From Streptomyces pilosus (GTDB lineage Bacteria; Actinomycetota; Actinomycetes; Streptomycetales; Streptomycetaceae), in contig NZ_BMTU01000017.1 in the NCBI RefSeq assembly GCF_014649835.1, positions 1-64,000 on the forward strand: a DNA stretch of 64,000 nt. Direction: 5' to 3'. The position numbers and the translations under genes were made by a program. Shown here in pieces: positions 47,765 through 56,884 of this stretch. The notes below the pieces were generated by a model. That model saw only the letters and a program-made list of their open reading frames with translations. It was not told the DNA's origin and searched no databases. Every line of letters begins with the position of its first letter. The stretch's first letter is position 1.

Positions 47765-48934
47765 GTGGACAACTCCCTTGTCGATATCGAACTCAAGTTC
47801 GCCCCACAGCAGCCGGACTGGGACGACCCGGCGCAGGTGCGCCGGGTCCGGTCGGACCTCTCGAGCCGGCCCCCGCTGGTGCGCGGGGACGACGTGCGCA
47901 CCCTGCGCCGCCAGCTCGCCCGGGTCGCGGCCGGCGAGGCCCTCGTGATCCAGGCCGGAGACTGCGCGGAGAACCCCGACGAGAGCTCCGCCGGGCACGT
48001 CGCCCGCAAGGCGGCCCTGCTCGATCTGCTGGCCGGTGCGCTGAGACTGGTCGCCGGAAAGCCGGTGCTCCGCGTGGGCCGCATCGCGGGACAGTTCACC
48101 AAGCCGCGTTCGCAGTCCACCGAGCAGGTCGGCGGTCTCGAACTCCCCGTCTACCGCGGCCACATGGTCAACGACCCCGTCCCCACCCCCGAGGGCCGCC
48201 GCCCCGATCCGCTGCGCCTGCTGACCGGCTACATGGCCGCCGACGACATCATGCGCCACCTCGGCTGGAGCGGGCCGTCCGCAACGGACCGCATCGATCC
48301 GGCGATGTGGACCAGCCATGAGGCGCTGCTGCTCGACTACGAGGTCCCGCTGCTGCGCAACGAGCACGACGGGACGCTGCTGGCCTCCACGCACTGGCCG
48401 TGGATCGGGGAGCGCACCCGGCAGCCGGACGGCGCGCACGTCGCCCTGCTGGCCGGTGTGACCAACCCCGTGGCCTGCAAGGTCGGCCCGAGCACCACCC
48501 CGGAGGACGTGCTCGAGCTGTGCCGGCTGCTGGATCCGGGGCGCGAGGCGGGACGGCTCACCCTCATCGCCCGCATGGGTGCCGACACCGTCGCCGACGC
48601 GCTGCCCCCGCTGGTCGAGGCGGTGCGCGAGGCCGGCCACCCGGTGATCTGGCTGACCGACCCGCTGCACGCCAACACCGTGACCACCCCCGGCGGGTTC
48701 AAGACCCGCTACGTGGAGGCGGCCGAGCGTGAGGTCGTCGCGTTCCACCGGGCGGTCGTGGACCACGGCGGCGTCGCCGGCGGTCTGCACCTGGAGGCGA
48801 CCCCGGACGCCGTCCTGGAGTGCGTGGCCGACGCGGCGGAGGCGGACAGGGTCGGCGACGCCTACGAGAGCTTCTGCGACCCGCGGCTCAACGCCGGCCA
48901 GGCCGTCTCCGTGGTGTCCGCCTGGCACCAATGA
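47765..48934 (+). CDS. Class II DAHP synthase
   Basis: 389 residues from GTG 47765. Class II motifs: LVIQAGDCAE, RVGRIAGQFTKPRS, PVYRGHMVN, HEALLLDYE, WPWIGERTRQ, NPVACKVGPS, LIARMG, PVIWLTDPLHANT, GLHLEAT and CDPRLN. It condenses erythrose 4-phosphate and phosphoenolpyruvate. It is shorter than housekeeping class II enzymes, as usual for antibiotic-cluster paralogues, which often lack the feedback-control extensions. It heads the 3-hydroxyanthranilate gene block (next gene 56 bases away). Confidence 0.9.
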   Translation: MDNSLVDIELKFAPQQPDWDDPAQVRRVRSDLSSRPPLVRGDDVRTLRRQLARVAAGEALVIQAGDCAENPDESSAGHVARKAALLDLLAGALRLVAGKPVLRVGRIAGQFTKPRSQSTEQVGGLELPVYRGHMVNDPVPTPEGRRPDPLRLLTGYMAADDIMRHLGWSGPSATDRIDPAMWTSHEALLLDYEVPLLRNEHDGTLLASTHWPWIGERTRQPDGAHVALLAGVTNPVACKVGPSTTPEDVLELCRLLDPGREAGRLTLIARMGADTVADALPPLVEAVREAGHPVIWLTDPLHANTVTTPGGFKTRYVEAAEREVVAFHRAVVDHGGVAGGLHLEATPDAVLECVADAAEADRVGDAYESFCDPRLNAGQAVSVVSAWHQ

Positions 48935-48990
48935 GCCGCACCGGACGTGACAGTCCCCGCCCGCACGGCATGTGAAGGAGGAACGCACGA

Positions 48991-49773
48991 ATGCACAGTA
49001 CAAGCGAGAGCAGACTGGCCCTGGTCACCGGCGCCGCCGGCGGCATCGGCACGGCCGTGGCCCGTGTCCTCGGTGAACGGGGTGTCGCGGTGGCCGCGGT
49101 GGACCGGGACGCCGGACAGCTCGACGAGGTGACCGAGAAGATGGGCGCGGACGGGCTGCCGGTGACGTCCTTCACCGCGGACGTCACCGACAGCGCCGCG
49201 GTGGAGCGCGTCGTCGGTGAGATCGAACAGCGCCTGGGCCCCGTCGACTACCTCGTCAACGCCGCCGGCGTGCTGCGCCTGGGCGAGGTGAGCACCTTCA
49301 GCGACGACGACTGGAACAGCACCTTCGCCGTCAACACCACCGGCGTCTTCCATCTGTCGCGCTCCGTGGTGGGCCGCATGGTGGCACGCGGGCGCGGCGC
49401 CGTCGTCACCGTCGCGTCCAACGCGGCCGTGACGCCCCGGTCGGGGATGGCTGCGTACGCGGCCTCCAAGGCGGCCGCGGAGATGTTCACCAAGAGCCTC
49501 GGCCTGGAAGTGGCCCGGCACGGCATCCGCTGCAACATCGTCGCGCCCGGCTCCACCGACACGCCGATGCTCAGCTCGATGTGGCAGGACGCGTCCGGCC
49601 CGCACGCCACCATCGCCGGGAACCCCGAGGCGTTCCGGGTCGGGATCCCGCTGGGCAAGCTCGCCCGGCCCGCCGACGTGGCGCACGCCGTCGCCTTCCT
49701 GCTCTCCGACGAGGCCGCCCACATCACCCTGCACACCCTGACCGTCGACGGCGGGGCCGCCCTGGGCGCGTAG
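48991..49773 (+). CDS. EntA-like dihydro-aryl dehydrogenase (SDR)
   Basis: 260 residues with SDR motifs ALVTGAAGGIG (cofactor), VNAAGVLRLG, catalytic Ser in VASNAAVTPRSGMAAYAASKAA (YxxxK). The AGVLRLG and SNAAxTPRxGMxAYxASKAA wording is that of 2,3-dihydro-2,3-dihydroxybenzoate dehydrogenases (EntA/DhbA). Followed directly by a PhzD-like hydrolase, the expected substrate is 2,3-dihydro-3-hydroxyanthranilate, which NAD+-dependent oxidation would aromatise to 3-hydroxyanthranilate. Confidence 0.85.
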   Translation: MHSTSESRLALVTGAAGGIGTAVARVLGERGVAVAAVDRDAGQLDEVTEKMGADGLPVTSFTADVTDSAAVERVVGEIEQRLGPVDYLVNAAGVLRLGEVSTFSDDDWNSTFAVNTTGVFHLSRSVVGRMVARGRGAVVTVASNAAVTPRSGMAAYAASKAAAEMFTKSLGLEVARHGIRCNIVAPGSTDTPMLSSMWQDASGPHATIAGNPEAFRVGIPLGKLARPADVAHAVAFLLSDEAAHITLHTLTVDGGAALGA

Positions 49774-49868
49774 CGCCCGGCCGGGCGCGGCCGGTGGCCC
49801 GTACCGGCCGCGCAGCCCCCGCGCCCCTTCCGGGCGCGATCCGCCGTGACGAGAAGCGACGAGAAGTG

Positions 49869-50516
49869 ATGAGAAAGGACACCGAGCCCCTCATGACCGG
49901 CCTTCCGCCCATCGAGTCCTACCCCCTGCCGACCGCCTCCGAGCTGCCGGCGAACACCGCACCGTGGACCCCCGACCCCGGCCGGGCGGTGCTGCTCGTC
50001 CACGACATGCAGCGCTACTTCCTCCAGCCGTTCCCCGAGCCGCTGCGCGGCGCGCTCGTGGACAACGCGGCCCACGTGCGCGAACGCTGCGCCGACCTCG
50101 GCATCCCCGTCGCCTACACCGCCCAGCCCGGCGGCATGACCACCCACCAGCGTGGCCTGCTGAAGGACTTCTGGGGGCCGGGCATGCGTCCCGCGCCCGC
50201 GGACCGCGCCGTGGTCGACGCCCTCGCTCCCCGGGACGGGGACTGGCTGGTCACCAAGTGGCGCTACAGCGCCTTCCACCACACCGACCTGCTCACCCGG
50301 ATGCGTTTCCACCAGCGCGACCAGCTCATCGTCTGCGGGGTCTACGCCCATGTCGGCGTGCTGATCACCGCCGTGGAGGCGTTCAGCCACGACATCGAGA
50401 CGTTCCTGGTCGCCGACGCCGTCGCCGACTTCGACGAGAGCCGTCACCGGATGGCCGTCGAGTACGCGGCCGCGCGCTGCGCGGTCGTCACCACCGCCAA
50501 GGAGGTCCTGGCATGA
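49869..50516 (+). CDS. PhzD-like isochorismatase-family hydrolase
   Basis: 215 residues; ATG 49869 was chosen, ATG 49893 is possible and gives the more usual N-terminus (TGLPPIESYPLPTA). Motifs: LLVHDMQRYFL (catalytic Asp), VTKWRYSAFHHTDL (catalytic Lys), and VCGVYAHVGVLITAVEAF, the aryl-cluster variant without the Cys of other family members. It hydrolyses the enol-pyruvyl ether of 2-amino-2-deoxyisochorismate to give dihydro-3-hydroxyanthranilate. Its stop overlaps the start of the PhzE-like gene by four bases. Confidence 0.85.
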   Translation: MRKDTEPLMTGLPPIESYPLPTASELPANTAPWTPDPGRAVLLVHDMQRYFLQPFPEPLRGALVDNAAHVRERCADLGIPVAYTAQPGGMTTHQRGLLKDFWGPGMRPAPADRAVVDALAPRDGDWLVTKWRYSAFHHTDLLTRMRFHQRDQLIVCGVYAHVGVLITAVEAFSHDIETFLVADAVADFDESRHRMAVEYAAARCAVVTTAKEVLA

Positions 50517-52435
50517 CCGGCACCCGCGCGGGCCGCCCGTACGAGGGCGGTCTGCTCGACGAGATACTCGGTCCCACCCCGCCGCCGTTCGCCCTGCTGC
50601 ACCGGCCCGAGGCCACCGGACCCGGAGTGCTGGACCTCCTCGTCGGGGAGGTGTTCCACCCCGGGACCCTGGCCGGCATCCCGCTGCCCGAGCCGTCCGG
50701 ACCCACCGGCGCCGCGCGACACGACGTGCTCGCCCTCGTCCCCTACCGGCAGATCGCCGAGCGGGGTTTCACGGGCCACGACGACGGCACCCCGCTGGTG
50801 GCGCTGAGCGTCACCCGGCAGGAGACCGCGCCGCTGGCCGCCGTACTGCAACGCCTGCCCGACGAGTCCATCCGCACCACCGGAGCCCGCTTCGACGTCG
50901 ACGACGACGCCTACGCGGAGACCGTCCGGCGGATCATCGACGACGAGATCGGCACCGGCGAGGGCGCCAACTTCGTCATCAAGCGGACCTTCACCGTCGA
51001 CATCTCCGACTACACCCCGCGCAGCGCCCTGACCTTCTTCCGGCGGCTCCTGGAGCACGAGAAGGGGGCGTACTGGACGTTCGTCGTGCACACCGGCGAG
51101 CGCACCCTGGTCGGTGCCACGCCCGAGCGGCACATCAGCGTGCACGACGGCACCGCGGTGATGAACCCGATCTCCGGCACCTACCGGTACCCGGCGGCCG
51201 GCCCCACCCTCCCGGAGGTGATGGACTTCCTCGCCGACCGCAAGGAGGCCGACGAGCTGTACATGGTCGTCGACGAGGAACTGAAGATGATGGCCCGGAT
51301 CTGCCCCGGGGGCGGCCGGGTGACGGGCCCCTTCCTCAAGGAGATGGCCCGGCTCGCGCACACCGAGTACTTCATCGAGGGCGAGACCGCCAGCGATCCC
51401 CGCGAGGTGCTGCGCGAGACGCTGTTCGCACCGACGGTCACCGGCTCCCCGCTGGAGAGCGCCTGCCGGGTCATCGGGCGGTACGAGCCGGAGGGCCGCG
51501 GCTACTACAGCGGCGTCCTCGCCCTGATCGGCCGGGACGCCGCCGGCGGCTCCGCCCTGGACTCCGCGATCTGCATCCGCACCGCCGACATCGACGCGCG
51601 GGGCACGGTGCGCATCGGCGTCGGGGCCACGCTGGTACGCCACTCCGACCCGCTGTCCGAGGTGGCCGAGACCCACGCCAAGGCCGCCGGGCTGCTCGCC
51701 GCCCTGGAGGGTGCGGGCGCGGCCCGGTTCGCCGCCCACCCGGAGGTGTGCCGGGCGCTGCAGGCGCGCAACGCCACCATCGCCGGGTTCTGGCTCGCGG
51801 ACGGGGCACGCCCGGCCGGGCAGACGGCCCTGCCGCCGGGCCGCAAGGTCCTGGTGGTGGACGCCGAGGACACCTTCACCTCGATGATCGGGCACCAACT
51901 GCGCTCGCTGGGACTGGAGGTGACGGTCAGACGCTTCGACGAGCCCTACCACGTCGAGGGGTACGACCTGGTGGTGATGGGGCCCGGCCCGGGGGACCCG
52001 CGCGACCTGGGCCATCCCAAGATCGCCCACCTGGACGGCACGATCGCGCGGCTGCTGGAGGAGGGCCGGCCGTTCCTGGCCATCTGCCTCAGCCACCAGG
52101 TGCTCAGCCGCCGTCTCGGCCTGGACCTGATGCGCCGGGCCGTGCCGAACCAGGGCGTCCAGCGGGACATCGACCTGTTCGGGCGGCGGGAACGCGTCGG
52201 CTTCTACAACACGTTCACCGCCGTGAGCTGCGAGGACAAGACCGAGGCGGAGGCGGCCGGTGTCCTGGAGATCGCCCGCGATCCCGGTACCGGGGAGGTC
52301 CACGCGCTGCGCGGCGCCCGCTTCGCGTCGATGCAGTTCCACCCCGAGTCGGTGCTCACCCAGAACGGCGTCGCCATCACCGGCGACCTGGTGCGCTCCC
52401 TGCTGGGCGCAGCCGTGCTGGCGCCGGCCGCGTGA
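50513..52435 (+). CDS. PhzE-like 2-amino-2-deoxyisochorismate synthase
   Basis: 640 residues joining a chorismate-binding domain (1-430: ANFVIKRTFTVDIS, VGATPERHISV, NPISGTYRY, DEELKMMARIC, GSPLESACRVI, GRGYYSGVLALIG, and RIGVGATLVRHSDP) to a type 1 glutamine amidotransferase (445-640: LVVDAEDTFTSMIGHQLRSL, MGPGPGDP, FLAICLSHQVL with nucleophile Cys, and FHPES). This is the PhzE/SgcD plan and not TrpEG: it lacks pyruvate elimination in the family. It converts chorismate and glutamine into ADIC, the entry to 3-hydroxyanthranilate. Confidence 0.9.
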   Translation: MTGTRAGRPYEGGLLDEILGPTPPPFALLHRPEATGPGVLDLLVGEVFHPGTLAGIPLPEPSGPTGAARHDVLALVPYRQIAERGFTGHDDGTPLVALSVTRQETAPLAAVLQRLPDESIRTTGARFDVDDDAYAETVRRIIDDEIGTGEGANFVIKRTFTVDISDYTPRSALTFFRRLLEHEKGAYWTFVVHTGERTLVGATPERHISVHDGTAVMNPISGTYRYPAAGPTLPEVMDFLADRKEADELYMVVDEELKMMARICPGGGRVTGPFLKEMARLAHTEYFIEGETASDPREVLRETLFAPTVTGSPLESACRVIGRYEPEGRGYYSGVLALIGRDAAGGSALDSAICIRTADIDARGTVRIGVGATLVRHSDPLSEVAETHAKAAGLLAALEGAGAARFAAHPEVCRALQARNATIAGFWLADGARPAGQTALPPGRKVLVVDAEDTFTSMIGHQLRSLGLEVTVRRFDEPYHVEGYDLVVMGPGPGDPRDLGHPKIAHLDGTIARLLEEGRPFLAICLSHQVLSRRLGLDLMRRAVPNQGVQRDIDLFGRRERVGFYNTFTAVSCEDKTEAEAAGVLEIARDPGTGEVHALRGARFASMQFHPESVLTQNGVAITGDLVRSLLGAAVLAPAA

Positions 52436-52727
52436 GGGGGGCTGCGGGACCGGCCGGTGCCCGGTCCCGCAGCCGCCGGCCCTGTCCCCCGGCCCCGGCT
52501 CGGGGCCGACGCCCCTGTGCCGCACGGGCCGGCAAACACCACCGACACGCCCCTGCGGGGCAGCCGGCGGCCGTTCCGGTACGCCGACAACCAGCCCGGC
52601 CCGGCCGCCATATGACGTACTCCCCCGGAACCTGACGGGTTCCGCCCCCGGCCTTTGCCGGTTGCCGGGCGGGATCGGGAGCATCGGCCTGCGCGGGAAG
52701 GCCCGAACTCTCATGGAAGGGTCACAC

Positions 52728-53783
52728 ATGATCACCACGGGCATGGCCCGGTCCGGCCGGACGAGTGCAGGCACAGCGATCCTGGGAACGGGATCCTGTC
52801 TGCCCTCCCACGTCGTCGGCAACGACGAAGTGGCGGCCGCCGCCGGGGTCACCGACGAATGGATCCGGACCAAGACCGGAATACGCAACAGGCGCCGGGC
52901 CAAACCGGACGAGGCCACCTCCGACCTGGCCGTGGCCGCCGGACGGGCCGCGATGGAGGCCGCCGGCATCGTCGCCGCCGACCTCTCGCTGATCGTGGTC
53001 GCGACCTCCACACCCGACCAGCCGCAGCCGCCGACCGCCAGCGTGGTCGCCGACGGCCTCGGCGCGGGCCACGGCACCGCCGCCTTCGACGTCAACGCCG
53101 TCTGCAGCGGCTTCGTGTTCGCGCTGAACGCCGCCCAGCACGTCCTCGCGGGCTCCGACTCGCCGTACGCGCTGGTCATCGGCGCGGACGTGTACTCCCG
53201 CATCCTCGACCCCGCCGATCGGCGCACCGCCATCCTCTTCGGTGACGGTGCCGGAGCGGTGGTGCTCGGCCCGGCCCGGCCCGGGCGCGGCCTACTGGCC
53301 GGACGGCTGGCCGGGTTCGGCGCCGAACGCGATCTGATCGAGGTGCCGGCCGGCGGCAGCCGTCTGCCGGCGAGCGCCGAGACCCTGGCCGCGGGCCTGC
53401 ACTACTTCACCATGAACGGCCGCGGCGTACGCGACTTCGTGAACTCCACGGTCGCCCCGGCGATCACCGGCTTCGTCGAGGATGCGGGATTCAGCCCCCG
53501 CGCCGTCGACCACTTCGTGCCGCACCAGGCCAACGGGCGGATGCTCGAGGACCTCTCGGCCACGGTCGGTATCACGGCCGGTCACACCCGCTTCAGCTAC
53601 GAGGACTTCGGCAACACCGGAGCCGCCTCGGTCCCCGTCACCCTCGACCGGGCGGTCCGCTCGGGACAGCTCGACGACGGGGACCTCGTCCTGCTGGCCG
53701 CTTTCGGCGGCGGCATGGCGATGGGCCTGTCGCTGCTGCGCTGGCAGCACAACCACCCCTCACACAGCACCACACGCGCCTAA
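52728..53783 (+). CDS. KAS III-like (FabH-type) acyltransferase or condensing enzyme
   Basis: 351 residues from ATG 52728 (GGAAGG seven bases upstream); ATG 52713 is a weaker option. The triad is complete: Cys in NAVCSGFVFAL, His in HFVPHQANGRML, Asn in FGNTGAASVPV. Other FabH wording: SCLPSHVVGNDEVA, WIRTKTGIRNRR, LFGDGAGAVVL. Stand-alone KAS III homologues in aryl-acid clusters either start a chain or transfer acyl groups to O or N; in A33853 biosynthesis a KAS III-like protein is reported to act with a CoA ligase on 3-hydroxyanthranilate. A similar joining role here is an inference. The NAT gene follows after 10 bases. Confidence 0.8.
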   Translation: MITTGMARSGRTSAGTAILGTGSCLPSHVVGNDEVAAAAGVTDEWIRTKTGIRNRRRAKPDEATSDLAVAAGRAAMEAAGIVAADLSLIVVATSTPDQPQPPTASVVADGLGAGHGTAAFDVNAVCSGFVFALNAAQHVLAGSDSPYALVIGADVYSRILDPADRRTAILFGDGAGAVVLGPARPGRGLLAGRLAGFGAERDLIEVPAGGSRLPASAETLAAGLHYFTMNGRGVRDFVNSTVAPAITGFVEDAGFSPRAVDHFVPHQANGRMLEDLSATVGITAGHTRFSYEDFGNTGAASVPVTLDRAVRSGQLDDGDLVLLAAFGGGMAMGLSLLRWQHNHPSHSTTRA

Positions 53784-53793
53784 GGAGACAGCG

Positions 53794-54597
53794 ATGTTGG
53801 ACGGCATCATGGAGGACTATCTGCGCCGGATCGGCGCGACGCGGCCCGAGCGCGCGGACCTCGAAGGGCTGCGCCACCTGATGGAGCGGCACATCCTGAC
53901 GGTCCCCTTCGAGAACCTCGGCTACCACCTCGGCGAGGAGATCTTCATGGACGAACGCGTCCTGGAGAAGATCGTGCGCGACCACCGCGGCGGCGGCTGC
54001 TTCGAGGTGAACCCCGCCCTGTCGTTCCTGCTGGCCTCGCTCGGCTACGAGGTCGACATCCTGCCGGGCTGGGTGCACCGGCCGGGCGGCGTCCTCGGCC
54101 CCTTCCTCGGCCACCTGGCGCTGCGGGTGAGGGCCGACGGCGAGGACTGGCTGGTCGACGTCGGCTTCGGCCGCAACAGCCGCTTCCCGCTGAATCTGGC
54201 CTCGCGCGAGGTACAGCATGACCCGCACGGCGACTACCAGCTGCACGACGTGAGCGACGGCGTCGTCGACATCCACCTCGGCGGCAAGCCCCTGTACCGG
54301 GTCGCCGACCGGCCGGTGACGGTCGCCGACTTCGCGCCCGCCCTGTGGTGGTACCGCACCTCGCCCGACTCCTCCTTCCTGCAGGGCCTGTTCTGCTCCA
54401 TGCGCACGCCCGACGGCCTGGTCACCGTCAAGGGCAACAAGCAGGTGAGCATGGTCGCCGGCGAGGAGCGTTCCAAGTTCACCCTCGACAGCGGGGCGGA
54501 GGCCCTGGAGGCGTACAAGAAGTACTTCGGCATCAGCCTGGACCGGCTGCCCGACGAGCCCGCCGGGGGCGTCACCGCCGGCGTGCGGACGGATTGA
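53794..54597 (+). CDS. Arylamine N-acetyltransferase-family protein
   Basis: 267 residues; TAAGGAG upstream. NAT motifs: LRHLMERHILTVPFENL, catalytic Cys in RGGGCFEVN (about 70), His in FLGHLALRV (about 108), and Asp in WLVDVGFG (about 124). The family acetylates arylamines; RifF-type members form amide bonds from thioesters. With an aryl amine (3-hydroxyanthranilate) as the likely building block, either N-acylation in assembly or protective acetylation fits. It lies in an operon with the KAS III-like and monooxygenase genes. Confidence 0.85.
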   Translation: MLDGIMEDYLRRIGATRPERADLEGLRHLMERHILTVPFENLGYHLGEEIFMDERVLEKIVRDHRGGGCFEVNPALSFLLASLGYEVDILPGWVHRPGGVLGPFLGHLALRVRADGEDWLVDVGFGRNSRFPLNLASREVQHDPHGDYQLHDVSDGVVDIHLGGKPLYRVADRPVTVADFAPALWWYRTSPDSSFLQGLFCSMRTPDGLVTVKGNKQVSMVAGEERSKFTLDSGAEALEAYKKYFGISLDRLPDEPAGGVTAGVRTD

Positions 54598-54602
54598 GCA
54601 CG

Positions 54603-56213
54603 ATGGCCGACCACACCCACACCACCGGGCCGGCCGCCGGCACGTCCGATCTGGACGTCCTGGTCGTCGGTGCCGGGCCCACCGGTCTGCTGACCGCCGT
54701 GGAACTGATGCGCCGCGGCATACGGGTGCGGGTCATCGACCGCGCCGAGCAGCCGTCGACCACGCCCAAGGCGCTGTCCGTGTGGCCCCGCGCGCTCGAC
54801 ATCCTCGAGGACGCGGGGCTCGCCGACGGCATCAGGCGCGAGTCGGGCCTGGTCAACCGGCTCAGCTACTTCTCCGAACGCACACCGCTCGCCTCCTTCG
54901 CCCTGACCGAGGACACCGCCTGCCGGGTGCTGCCGCAGCACGTGACCGAACGGCTGCTGGCCGAGCGGCTGGCCGAGCTCGGCGGCAAGGTGGAGCGCGG
55001 GGTGCGGCTGCTGGCCCTGGAGGGCGTGGACTTCTCCGGCGACATCGGCGCGAGCGACGGCGTCACCGCCGTGGTGGAACTGCCCGGCGGGGGCCTCGAC
55101 CGTATCCGTGCGCCCTTCGTGGTGGGCGCGGACGGCGCCGGCAGCGCGGTCCGCGGCCAGCTCGGCATCGGCTTCCAGGGCAGTACGTACGAGATGGCCT
55201 TCGCGCTCGTCGACGCGCGGATCGAGGGTGAACTCCCCCCGGACGAATGCCTGTTCTACCAGGCGCCCAGCGGTGCCCTGGTCGTCGTGCCGATGCCCGG
55301 CGGCGTCTACCGGTTCCTGTCCGTCATGCCGCAGGGCCGCCACGAGGTCTCCCTGGAGATGATGCAAGGGCTCCTCGAGGAGCGCGGGCCGCGCGGGGTG
55401 CGGCTGACTGAGGCCGTGTGGCAGGCGGTCTTCCGCGTGCACGCCCGCCACGCCTGCGACTTCAGCGTCGGACGGGTCTTCCTCGCCGGCGACGCCGCGC
55501 ACGTGCACAGCCCGGCCGGCGGCCAGGGCATGAACAACGGCCTGCAGGACGCCCAGAACCTGGGCTGGAAGCTGGCCGCCGTCATCCGCGGCGAGTCCCC
55601 GGCGTCGCTGCTCGCCGGCTACGGCGCCGAGCGTTCGGAGGTCACCCGTCAGATCGTGCGCGACACCGATCTGCAGACCCGTGCCTGGGTGGCGAACAGC
55701 CGGGCCAAGGTCCTCGCGCGGGACGCCGTCTTCAAGCTGCTCGACCGCACCGGGGCCGTCTCACGGTTCTACACCCCGGTGATGGCCGGGCGGCGCCTGG
55801 CCTACCCGCCGGTGCGCGACACCCAGCTCCCCTCGGGAGCCGCCGCCTGCCGGGTGCGGGGCCGGGTCCCGGGCGGACTGAAGGACGGCGCCGTCTTCCC
55901 GCGGCGGCCCGCCCTGGCGTACGGCATCAGCGGGCCCGGTGCCGACCCGCACGCCTGGACCCTGGTCCTCGCGCCGCCGTCGAAGGCCTGGCGGGCGGAG
56001 GCGGGGCACGTCGTGGCCCGCCACGGCGGGGCGGTGCGCACCGTGGTGCTGCGGCGCCGCGAGAGCGCCTTCGCCACCGGCTGCCGCAGCGCCGGCTACT
56101 GGCTGGTGCGGCCGGACGGGCACATCGCCGCACACGGCCACCGGGCCGACCTCGGCCGCCTGGAGGCCGAGCTGAGGCAGGCGCTGACCGGCACCGGCCG
56201 AAACAGGCGCTGA
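54603..56213 (+). CDS. Class A FAD-dependent aromatic monooxygenase
   Basis: 536 residues. Motifs: VLVVGAGPTGLLTAVELMRR (FAD ADP-binding), VVGADGAGSAVRGQLG (DG motif), VGRVFLAGDAAHVHSPAGGQ and GMNNGLQDAQNLGWKLA (GD motif), then a C-terminal thioredoxin-like region ending WLVRPDGHIAAHG. This is the group that hydroxylates phenols and polyketide aromatics with NAD(P)H and oxygen. It starts five bases after the NAT gene and is likely a ring-hydroxylation step that would make catechol or quinone-type products, in line with the nearby quinone reductases. Confidence 0.85.
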   Translation: MADHTHTTGPAAGTSDLDVLVVGAGPTGLLTAVELMRRGIRVRVIDRAEQPSTTPKALSVWPRALDILEDAGLADGIRRESGLVNRLSYFSERTPLASFALTEDTACRVLPQHVTERLLAERLAELGGKVERGVRLLALEGVDFSGDIGASDGVTAVVELPGGGLDRIRAPFVVGADGAGSAVRGQLGIGFQGSTYEMAFALVDARIEGELPPDECLFYQAPSGALVVVPMPGGVYRFLSVMPQGRHEVSLEMMQGLLEERGPRGVRLTEAVWQAVFRVHARHACDFSVGRVFLAGDAAHVHSPAGGQGMNNGLQDAQNLGWKLAAVIRGESPASLLAGYGAERSEVTRQIVRDTDLQTRAWVANSRAKVLARDAVFKLLDRTGAVSRFYTPVMAGRRLAYPPVRDTQLPSGAAACRVRGRVPGGLKDGAVFPRRPALAYGISGPGADPHAWTLVLAPPSKAWRAEAGHVVARHGGAVRTVVLRRRESAFATGCRSAGYWLVRPDGHIAAHGHRADLGRLEAELRQALTGTGRNRR

Positions 56214-56290
56214 CCAGGTGGAACAGGCCCGCCCGGGGCGACTTGACATTAAAAGAGGCGGGCCCTTCTGGCGGACATCGCGGATGCGTA

Positions 56291-56303
56291 ATGTCCAGGA
56301 CAT
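56291..56303. promoter_or_regulatory. Palindrome over the Rrf2 start codon
   Basis: ATGTCC-A-GGACAT, perfect, overlapping the ATG at 56302. A TTGACA hexamer lies at about 56243. The palindrome is a likely autoregulatory operator. Confidence 0.5.
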
Positions 56304-56787
56304 GAAGCTGCGAGAGGGCGTGGAATGGGCGGTGCACTGCTGCATCAACCTGTCCTGGCTCGCCCCTGACAGGGCGGTGCCGGCCGCGAGGCTGGCCGAG
56401 TTCCACAACCTGCCCGCGGCTTATCTGAACAAGCAGTTGCACGCTCTGGGACGAGCGGGTGTCGTCTCGGCCCGCTCCGGCCCTCGTGGCGGATTCCGTC
56501 TCGGCCGCGAACCGGAGAAGATCACCCTGATGGACGTGGCGGTCGCCATAGACGGATCGGCACAGGCCTTCCTGTGCACGGGCATCCGTCACCAGGGACC
56601 GGCCGGCGGCATCGCCGGCCCGGCCGGTCGCCGCACCCCCTGCACCGTGGCCCAGGCCTTCTCCCACGCAGAACTGGCCTGGCGGCACCAGCTGGCGAGC
56701 CGGACGATCGCCGATCTGGCGGACGCGGTCCGGCAAGCCAACCCCGCGGCACCGGACCACGTACGCAGCTGGTTCGACCGCACCTGA
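56302..56787 (+). CDS. Rrf2-family regulator
   Basis: 161 residues. The N-terminal winged helix has the family's MKLREGVEWAVHCCINLSWL, RLAEFHNLPAAYLNKQLHAL and GPRGGFRLGREPEKITLMDV. Two cysteines occur at about 94 (FLCTGIRH) and 113 (TPCTVAQAF); the three-cysteine IscR/NsrR cluster pattern is incomplete, though the CC pair near residue 12 adds others. It could sense redox state, a quinone or a thiol-reactive product. The MFS exporter gene follows after about 100 bases and is the obvious target. Confidence 0.75.
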   Translation: MKLREGVEWAVHCCINLSWLAPDRAVPAARLAEFHNLPAAYLNKQLHALGRAGVVSARSGPRGGFRLGREPEKITLMDVAVAIDGSAQAFLCTGIRHQGPAGGIAGPAGRRTPCTVAQAFSHAELAWRHQLASRTIADLADAVRQANPAAPDHVRSWFDRT

Positions 56788-56884
56788 ACCAAGAGCGCAC
56801 TCCCTGTACGCGTCGGGGCCGTCCCCCGGCGATGGCGCCCCGTGCGCCTGTCGAATCCCTGACCCCGTAGTGAAAGGCACAGTC

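Noticed and set aside
34326..54597. Ansamycin-type AHBA pathway (AroB-like gene plus a NAT like RifF)
   Set aside because: No AHBA synthase, no aminoshikimate-type genes and no PKS are seen, and the AroB-like protein lacks catalytic residues.
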